Below, piece by piece: positions 58,368 through 64,000 of a stretch of 64,000 nucleotides of DNA (position 1 is its first letter; each line of letters starts with the position of its first letter). The position numbers were made by a program, and so were the translations under genes. The notes under the pieces were generated by a model. That model saw only the letters and a program-made list of their open reading frames with translations. It searched no databases and was not told the origin of the DNA. The DNA is from Rhodospirillaceae bacterium (GTDB lineage: Bacteria; Pseudomonadota; Alphaproteobacteria; Kiloniellales; DSM-21159). The stretch spans positions 310,001-374,000 of the forward strand of contig CP030885.1 of NCBI GenBank assembly GCA_006969625.1, read 5' to 3'.

Positions 58368-58591
58368 CCGGCGGCTGTCCCAGATCAAGTCGGTTTGCCC
58401 GAATACTGCCAAGATTCCAGCGCGATAAGGCTAGCCGGGCGCGGCATGTTCGCACATCATTGGCTTGGCCCCTGGACCGGCGGCGCCCCGCTGGTCATAT
58501 ATCGGCCGCAGAAACGAGAACAAAACCGCCGCGCGGCACGGGCACTGCGGACGTCGTGCGTGGCGGGACAGGACGGAACGGATCGACCCAG

Positions 58592-59353
58592 GTGAGTCGT
58601 GCTGCCACCACCGTCGGCGAGAGCCGCTCGCTGCATCGCTTTGCCAATCCGGCGCGCTTCGTGCGCATCGCCGACGCCGTCTATCCCTGGGCGCTGGCGG
58701 GCATGGCGGTCTCGTTCCTCATCGGCCTCTATCTCGCGCTCTTCGCTTCGCCGGCCGACTACCAGCAGGGCGACACGGTGCGCATCATGTACGTGCACGT
58801 CCCGGCGGCCTGGATGGCGCTATTCGTCTACGCGACCATGGCGGCCGGTTCGGCCAGCTACCTGATCTGGCGGCATCCTTTGGGCGTCGTGGCGGCCAAG
58901 GCGGCCGCGCCCGTCGGCGCCGTCTTCACCTTCCTGGCGCTGGCCACCGGCAGCCTGTGGGGCAAGCCGATGTGGGGCACCTGGTGGGTGTGGGACGCGC
59001 GCCTGACTTCGGTGCTGATCCTCTTCTTCCTCTACCTCGGCTACATCGCCCTGATGAACGCCTTCGAGAACGCCGAGCGTGGCCAGAAGGCCGCCTCGCT
59101 GCTCTGCCTCGTCGGCGTGGTCAACCTGCCGATCATCAAGTTCTCCGTGGACTGGTGGAACACTCTGCACCAGCCGGCCAGCGTCTCGCGCATCGGCACA
59201 CCGGCGATCCACGAGTCGATGCTCTGGCCGCTCGGCCTGATGGCGCTCGCCTTCACCCTCTATTTCCTCGTGGTGCTGATCACCCGGATGAAGAGCGAAC
59301 TGCTCGGCGCCCGCCTGCGCGCGCTCGGCGCCGCCGCGGCGGAGGGGCGCTGA
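58592..59353 (+). CDS. ccmC: Cytochrome c maturation protein CcmC
   Basis: 253 residues from GTG 58592; the upstream in-frame start at 58460 adds an unlikely Arg-rich leader. Six membrane helices. The tryptophan-rich haem-binding WWD motif is WGTWWVWDARLTS, flanked by conserved His residues (YVHVPAAWM, WNTLHQPAS). It loads haem onto CcmE. A 224-base gap separates it from ccmB. Confidence 0.95.
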   Translation: MSRAATTVGESRSLHRFANPARFVRIADAVYPWALAGMAVSFLIGLYLALFASPADYQQGDTVRIMYVHVPAAWMALFVYATMAAGSASYLIWRHPLGVVAAKAAAPVGAVFTFLALATGSLWGKPMWGTWWVWDARLTSVLILFFLYLGYIALMNAFENAERGQKAASLLCLVGVVNLPIIKFSVDWWNTLHQPASVSRIGTPAIHESMLWPLGLMALAFTLYFLVVLITRMKSELLGARLRALGAAAAEGR

Positions 59354-59357
59354 GGCG

Positions 59358-59561
59358 ATGGACGGGCTGCTGAGCTTTCTCGACATGGGCGGCTATGCCG
59401 CCTTCGTCTGGCCCTGCTTCGCGCTGGCGGCGGTGCTGATGACCTGGGTCTTCGTCGGCTCGCACCGCGAGCTGAAGCAGCGCGAGCGACGGATGGCGCA
59501 GCTCCGCGCCCTCAGCCCGCGGCGCCGGCGCGGCGACGCGGGCGAGGAGACCGCCTCGTGA
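59358..59561 (+). CDS. ccmD: Cytochrome c maturation protein CcmD
   Basis: 67 residues, one membrane helix (GGYAAFVWPCFALAAVLMTW) preceded by MDGLLSFLDMGGY and followed by a basic tail (HRELKQRERRMAQL). This is the standard CcmD layout. It helps release holo-CcmE from CcmABC. It starts four bases after ccmC and overlaps ccmE (GTGA). Confidence 0.92.
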   Translation: MDGLLSFLDMGGYAAFVWPCFALAAVLMTWVFVGSHRELKQRERRMAQLRALSPRRRRGDAGEETAS

Positions 59562-60028
59562 GCCGCGCCGCCACCCGCAAGAAGAAGCGCCTCTACATCG
59601 CGCTGCTCGGCCTGATTTCGCTCGGCACGGCCACGGCGCTGGTGCTGACCGCCTTCGAGGACAACCTGGTGTTCTTCTATTCGCCCACCGACATCGCCGA
59701 GAAGGGCCTGACGCCCGAGCAGTACGTGCGCATCGGCGGGCTGGTGGAGGAAGGCTCGGTGCGCCAGCTCGGCGACAGCCGCATCGCCTTCCGCGTCACC
59801 GACATGGCGCATTCGATCCCGGTCACCTACACCGGCATCCTGCCCGACCTGTTCCGCGAGGGGCAGGGCGTCGTCGCGCAGGGCTCGATCGGGGACGACG
59901 GGGCCACCTTCGTGGCGCGGGAGGTGCTGGCGCGTCACGACGAGAACTACATGCCTGCCGAGGTCGCCGAGGCTCTCAAGGCCTCCGGCGAGTGGCGCCC
60001 GGAAAGTGGCCAGCCGCCGCCGCGCTAG
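59558..60028 (+). CDS. ccmE: Cytochrome c maturation haem chaperone CcmE
   Basis: 156 residues with GTG start overlapping the ccmD stop. One N-terminal membrane anchor is followed by the OB-fold periplasmic domain, with LVFFYSPTDIAEK and RIGGLVEEGSVRQLG. The haem-binding histidine is in VLARHDENYMPAEV. It carries haem covalently from CcmC to CcmF. Usual length. Confidence 0.96.
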   Translation: MSRAATRKKKRLYIALLGLISLGTATALVLTAFEDNLVFFYSPTDIAEKGLTPEQYVRIGGLVEEGSVRQLGDSRIAFRVTDMAHSIPVTYTGILPDLFREGQGVVAQGSIGDDGATFVAREVLARHDENYMPAEVAEALKASGEWRPESGQPPPR

Positions 60029-60256
60029 GGAGGAGATGGCTACTGGCCGGCTGTGCCGGCCGCCTTCGCCCTCAGACGCGCTCGGGGCGACGGCATCGCA
60101 GACCGGAAACGGCTTCGCTTCGCCCGGCGCTTGTCGAAGGACGCAGCGAAGCGGCCCGCCAGGGCCGACCTTGCACCCGAAGCCGGCTTCGCCGGCTCGC
60201 CTCCTGAGGAGGAGGCGCCAAGGGGTGCGCTAGCGAGCGAGAGGCTTAGGTCCAGC
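60029..60256. other. Structured intergenic region between ccmE and ccmF
   Basis: 228 bases with three inverted repeats in a row: GGCTTCGCT (60111-60119) with AGCGAAGC (60135-60142); GCCGGCTTCGCCGGC at 60182-60196; and CGCCTCCT with AGGAGGCG at 60198-60217. There is no T-run after them. It may modulate mRNA stability within the ccm operon. No gene seen. Confidence 0.55.
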
Positions 60257-62251
60257 ATGATCCCCGAACTCGGCCATTTCGCCCTGATCTTGGCGCTGCT
60301 GGTCGCCACGGTGCAGACGCTGGTGCCGCTGGTCGGCGCGCACCGCGGCAATCCCGCCTGGATGGCCGCGGGCGGCCCGGCGGCTTTGGCGCAGATGCTG
60401 CTGGTGGCGGTCTCCTTCGGGGCGCTGACCTACGCCTACGTGGTCAGCGACTTCACGGTCGCCAACGTGGTCGCCAACTCCCACTCGCTGAAGCCGATGC
60501 TCTACAAGGTGACCGGCGTGTGGGGGAACCACGAGGGCTCGATGCTGCTGTGGATCCTGATCCTGGCGGTGTTCGGCGCGGCCGTGGCGCTGTTCGGCAA
60601 CAATCTGCCGCCGAGCCTGAAGGCCCGGGTGCTGGGCATCCAGGGGCTGATCGGCATCGGCTTCATTTCCTTCACCCTGTTCACCTCCAACCCCTTCGAG
60701 CGGATCTTCCCGCCGCCGCTCGACGGCCAGGACCTGAACCCGCTGTTGCAGGATCCCGGCCTCGCCTTCCATCCGCCGATGCTCTACCTCGGCTATGTCG
60801 GCTTCTCGGTCGCCTTCGCCTTCGCCATCGCCGCGCTGCTGGAGGGCAAGGTGGACGCCGCCTGGGCGCGCTGGGTGCGCCCCTGGACGCTGGCCGCCTG
60901 GACCTTCCTGACCGGCGGCATCGCGTTGGGGAGCTGGTGGGCCTACTACGAGCTCGGTTGGGGCGGCTGGTGGTTCTGGGACCCGGTCGAGAACGCCTCC
61001 TTCATGCCCTGGCTGCTGGGCACCGCGCTCCTGCATTCGGCGATCGTGGTGGAGAAGCGCGATACCCTGAAGAGCTGGACCATCCTGCTGGCGATCCTGA
61101 CCTTCTCGCTGTCGCTGCTCGGCACCTTCATCGTGCGCTCCGGCCTGTTGACCTCGGTGCACGCCTTCGCCAGCGACCCGGATCGCGGCCTCTACATCCT
61201 CGCCATGCTGGTGGTGGCCATCGGCGGCTCTCTGACGCTCTTCGCCGTCCGCGCGCCGAGCCTGAAGGGCGGCGGGCTGTTCCAGCCGATCAGCCGCGAG
61301 GGCGGGCTGGTCATGAACAACCTGCTGCTGGCGACGGCGACCGCCACCATCCTGATCGGCACGCTGTATCCGTTGATCCTGGACGCGCTCGGCGGCGGGC
61401 TGGTGACCGTCGGGCCGCCCTTCTTCAACCTGACCTTCGTGCCGCTGATGCTGCCGCTGGTCTTCGTCATGGGGCTGGGGCCGCTGCTCGCCTGGAAGCG
61501 CGCCGACCTGCCGGGGGTGCTGTCGCGGCTCAAGGTCGCGGCCGGGGTCGGCCTGCTGGCCGGTCTGGCCACCCTCTACGTGCAGAACGGCGGGCCGGTG
61601 CTGGCCGCCCTGGCGATGGGCCTGGCCGCCTGGCTGTTTCTGGCGGCGCTGACCGACCTGGCCGAGAAGGTCAAGCTGTTCCGCACGCCGCTGGCCGACA
61701 CCTGGTCGCGCGCGCGCGGCCTGCCGCGCTCGCAATACGGCACGGCGCTGGCGCATGCCGGTCTGGCCATCGCCATCGCCGGCATGGTCGGCTCCAGCGC
61801 CTGGAAGGTCGAGAAGATCAGCGTCATGGTGCCGGGCGAGACCAAGCAGCTTTCCGACTATGTCTTCACCTTCGAGGGCGTCGAGCGGCTGCCCGGACCG
61901 AACTACATGTCGCAAACCGCGACCTTCACGGTGCGCGACGGCGACGGCCGGCTGATCGCCACCATGACGCCGGAAAAGCGCGTCTACCCGGTGGCCGGCA
62001 TGCCGACCACCGAGGCCGCGATTCACACCCGTTGGCTGGCCGACCTCTACGCCGTGATCGGCGATGCGGAGGAGAACGGTCCCGGCTGGACGGTGCGGCT
62101 CTACTACGAGCCGCTGGTTCCCTTCCTCTGGCTCGGCTCGCTGGTGATGATGCTGGGCGGCCTCGTCTCGCTGAGCGACCGGCGCCTGCGCGTCGGCGCG
62201 CCGCGCCGCAAGGCCGCGCCGCTCGGCCCGGCGGTGCAGCCGGCGGAATAG
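60257..62251 (+). CDS. ccmF: Cytochrome c haem lyase subunit CcmF
   Basis: 664 residues with about 13-15 membrane helices. The WWD motif is WGGWWFWDPVENASFMPW; conserved flanks include GVWGNHEGSMLLWILI and LLTSVHAFASDPDRGLYIL. ATG 60257 gives the standard MIPELGHFALILALL. It ligates haem to apocytochromes together with CcmH and CcmI. It is the largest gene of the ccm operon. Confidence 0.96.
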   Translation: MIPELGHFALILALLVATVQTLVPLVGAHRGNPAWMAAGGPAALAQMLLVAVSFGALTYAYVVSDFTVANVVANSHSLKPMLYKVTGVWGNHEGSMLLWILILAVFGAAVALFGNNLPPSLKARVLGIQGLIGIGFISFTLFTSNPFERIFPPPLDGQDLNPLLQDPGLAFHPPMLYLGYVGFSVAFAFAIAALLEGKVDAAWARWVRPWTLAAWTFLTGGIALGSWWAYYELGWGGWWFWDPVENASFMPWLLGTALLHSAIVVEKRDTLKSWTILLAILTFSLSLLGTFIVRSGLLTSVHAFASDPDRGLYILAMLVVAIGGSLTLFAVRAPSLKGGGLFQPISREGGLVMNNLLLATATATILIGTLYPLILDALGGGLVTVGPPFFNLTFVPLMLPLVFVMGLGPLLAWKRADLPGVLSRLKVAAGVGLLAGLATLYVQNGGPVLAALAMGLAAWLFLAALTDLAEKVKLFRTPLADTWSRARGLPRSQYGTALAHAGLAIAIAGMVGSSAWKVEKISVMVPGETKQLSDYVFTFEGVERLPGPNYMSQTATFTVRDGDGRLIATMTPEKRVYPVAGMPTTEAAIHTRWLADLYAVIGDAEENGPGWTVRLYYEPLVPFLWLGSLVMMLGGLVSLSDRRLRVGAPRRKAAPLGPAVQPAE

Positions 62252-62279
62252 GACCGGCGAAGACGACACAAAGGGTCCG

Positions 62280-62825
62280 ATGCGCTATCTCCTCTATGTC
62301 CTGCCGCTGGTCATCTTCCTGGGCGCCGGCGTCGCCTTCTGGTGGGCACTCGACTCGGGGCGCGACCCCAGCCGGCTGCCCTCCGCCCTGATCGACCAGC
62401 CGGTGCCCGAGTTCGACCTGCCGCCGGTTGCCACCGTGCCGGTCCCCGGCCTGGCGACCGCGGATCTGGTCGATACCGGGCAGGTGACGCTGGTCAACGT
62501 CTTCGCCTCCTGGTGCGTGCCCTGCAAGGCGGAGCACCCGATCCTGGTGCGCCTGACCGAGCGCGAGGGCGTGCGGCTGGTCGGCATCAACTACAAGGAC
62601 GAGCCGGAGGACGCCGCCCGCTTCCTCGACGACCTGGGCAATCCCTACGCCCGCATCGGCGCCGACCCGGAAGGGCGGGCCAGCCTGGACTGGGGCCTGA
62701 CCGGCGTGCCGGAGACCTTCGTCGTCGATGCCGAAGGCAAGATCCGCTATCGCCACGTCGGCCCGATCAATCCGCCCGAGGTGGAGTCCGTGATCCTGCC
62801 GATCATCGAGGAGGCGCGCCGATGA
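62280..62825 (+). CDS. ccmG: Thiol:disulfide interchange protein CcmG/DsbE
   Basis: 181 residues. N-terminal membrane anchor (LLYVLPLVIFLGAGVAFWWA), then a thioredoxin domain with active site FASWCVPCKAEHP and GVPETFVVDAEGKIRYRHVG. It reduces apocytochrome CXXCH cysteines in the periplasm. AAGGG precedes ATG 62280. Overlaps ccmH by four bases. Confidence 0.95.
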   Translation: MRYLLYVLPLVIFLGAGVAFWWALDSGRDPSRLPSALIDQPVPEFDLPPVATVPVPGLATADLVDTGQVTLVNVFASWCVPCKAEHPILVRLTEREGVRLVGINYKDEPEDAARFLDDLGNPYARIGADPEGRASLDWGLTGVPETFVVDAEGKIRYRHVGPINPPEVESVILPIIEEARR

Positions 62826-63304
62826 TCCGTACCCTGGTCTGCCTGCTTGCCGCCGCCGCGGTCGCCGCGCTCGCCGTCCTGCCGCCCGCGCTGGCGTTGA
62901 TGCCCGACGAAATCCTCGAGGACCCGGCGCTGGAGGCGCGCGCGCGCGCGCTGTCGAAGGATCTGCGCTGCGTTGTCTGCCAGAACGAGTCGATCGACTC
63001 CTCGAACGCCGACATCGCCCGGCAGATGCGGCTGGTGGTGCGCGAGCGCCTGGTCGAGGGCGACAACGATCAGCAGGTGCTCGACTATCTGCAGGCGCGC
63101 TACGGCGACTACGTGCTGATGAAGCCGCCGATCAAGCCGGAGACCTACCTGTTGTGGTACGGCCCGGCGGTGGTGCTGGTGCTCGGCGGCCTCGGCGCCG
63201 CCGTCTATCTCTGGCGTCGCCCGCGCGCCGGCGCGGCGCCCGAGCCGCTGAGCGCGGAGGAGCGCGCCCGCCTCAGACGCCTGCTGGACGAGGAAGGCGC
63301 GTGA
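62822..63304 (+). CDS. ccmH: Cytochrome c maturation protein CcmH
   Basis: 160 residues. Signal sequence (CLLAAAAVAALAVLPPALA), a redox motif in DLRCVVCQNESIDSSNADIA (LRCxxCQ), then a membrane helix near the C-terminus (GPAVVLVLGGLGAAVYLW). Reduces apocytochromes as part of the haem lyase. It overlaps its neighbours at ATGA and GTGA junctions. This is the short alphaproteobacterial form; the C-terminal TPR part is separate as ccmI. Confidence 0.95.
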   Translation: MIRTLVCLLAAAAVAALAVLPPALALMPDEILEDPALEARARALSKDLRCVVCQNESIDSSNADIARQMRLVVRERLVEGDNDQQVLDYLQARYGDYVLMKPPIKPETYLLWYGPAVVLVLGGLGAAVYLWRRPRAGAAPEPLSAEERARLRRLLDEEGA

Positions 63305-64000
63305 GCTGGACCTTCTGGATCCTCGCCGCCGCCCTCGCCGCGGCGGCCACCGCGCTGGTGCTGCGGCCGTTGCTGCGCCGCCACGATGACACGGCGAGCA
63401 GCGCCGACTACGACCTGCAGGTCTATAAGGACCAGCTTGCCGAGGTGGCGCGCGAGCTGGAGCGCGGACAGCTCTCGCCCGGCGAAGCCCGGGCCGCCCA
63501 GGCGGAGATCGAACGCCGCCTGCTGCGCGCCGCCGAAGCCGCCGAGCAGGCGCGCAAGGCGCGCGGCGTGAAGCCGGCCAAGGCACTGGCCATGGCGCTC
63601 GTCGTGCTGCTGCCGCTGGGTACGCTGGGGCTCTATCTCTACGTCCTCGGCTCGCCGGGCCTGCCCTCGATCCCGTTTGCCGAGCGCCAGCAGGAGCGCC
63701 AGCAACTGGGCGAACGCGAGCGGCTGGTCGCCGAACTGGCCGAGCGCATGCGCCAGAACCCGGCCGACCCGCGCGGTTGGGAGATCCTCGCCCGCAACTA
63801 CGCGGTGCTCGGCCAGTACGAGCGGGCGGCGGCTGCCTACGAGCAGGCCATCGCGCGCGGCTTCGACCGCGCCGATGTGCGCGCCCAGCGCGCCGAGACC
63901 CTGGTCGCGGCGGCCGACGGGGTGGTGACGCCCGAGGCGCGCGCCGAGATCGAGGCGGCGCTGGAGCTCGACCCGCGCGACCCGCTGGCGCGCTACTACC
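63301..64000 (+). CDS. ccmI: Cytochrome c biogenesis TPR protein CcmI, partial
   Basis: 233 codons are visible; the gene runs past the window. GTG 63301 overlaps the ccmH stop. N-terminal helix (WTFWILAAALAAAATALVLR), a cytosolic segment with YKDQLAEVARELERGQLS, a second helix (ALVVLLPLGTLGLYLYVLG), then TPR-like repeats (GWEILARNYAVLGQYERAAA). It binds apocytochrome C-termini for the CcmFHI lyase. Typical N-terminal layout of CcmI/CycH. Confidence 0.93.
   Translation, partial: MSWTFWILAAALAAAATALVLRPLLRRHDDTASSADYDLQVYKDQLAEVARELERGQLSPGEARAAQAEIERRLLRAAEAAEQARKARGVKPAKALAMALVVLLPLGTLGLYLYVLGSPGLPSIPFAERQQERQQLGERERLVAELAERMRQNPADPRGWEILARNYAVLGQYERAAAAYEQAIARGFDRADVRAQRAETLVAAADGVVTPEARAEIEAALELDPRDPLARYY

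Overview
The window is a very GC-rich (around 70%) bacterial chromosome segment. Gene order and family content point to an alphaproteobacterium, most likely of the Rhodospirillales type: rpe / heparinase-like / purH, ffh-rpsP-rimM-trmD-rplS, dapF-mtaB-ftsY, an Mla-type lipid transporter with an auxiliary lipoprotein, and a complete ccmABCDEFGHI cluster. I cannot name the genus. No rRNA, tRNA, CRISPR array, transposase or phage integrase was recognised.

Layout. 1-8.6 kb: the end of rpe, a heparinase II/III-like gene and purH, interrupted by a 2.1-kb unit present twice. Each unit holds a Sel1-repeat exported protein followed by a small gene whose frame carries on beyond a TGA stop into a peptidoglycan-binding-like protein. 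8.6-9.8 kb: a nucleotidyltransferase-fold gene with two palindromes at its promoter. 9.8-16.7 kb: mmsA, the mla-like operon, PilZ and MgtC proteins. 17-18.6 kb: a small unknown protein and a sigma-70 family factor. 19.3-24.1 kb (minus strand): rplS, trmD, rimM, rpsP, a double VOC protein and ffh. 24.3-30.8 kb: dapF, three membrane proteins, mtaB, ftsY and a LysE-type exporter. 30.8-34.6 kb (minus strand): an L,D-transpeptidase, an acetyltransferase and leuC.

The most striking region is 34.9-41.0 kb. It holds twelve consecutive small genes on the plus strand that all encode RebB/'killing trait' (R-body) type proteins or recognisable relatives, nearly all with strong ribosome binding sites. R-bodies are coiled protein ribbons that extend like springs. 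Here the family is greatly expanded, and no recognisable rebC or regulator lies among the genes. The array ends at a large hairpin facing acnA.

41-56 kb: acnA, a small membrane protein, an alpha/beta hydrolase, and a branched-chain-amino-acid-type ABC transport operon flanked by two acyl-CoA-ligase-type enzymes (fadD-like, livG, livH, livM, substrate-binding protein, livF, paaK-like). A low-GC membrane protein gene and a 52-codon gene are inserted just before the last ligase. A methyltransferase follows. 57-64 kb: the cytochrome c maturation operon ccmA to ccmI, with ccmI cut by the window edge.

Housekeeping genes overlap tightly (ATGA/GTGA junctions in mla and ccm). The accessory islands (duplicated Sel1 unit, nucleotidyltransferase, membrane trio, reb array, 53.7-kb insertion) interrupt conserved neighbourhoods and hold most of the unusual signals.
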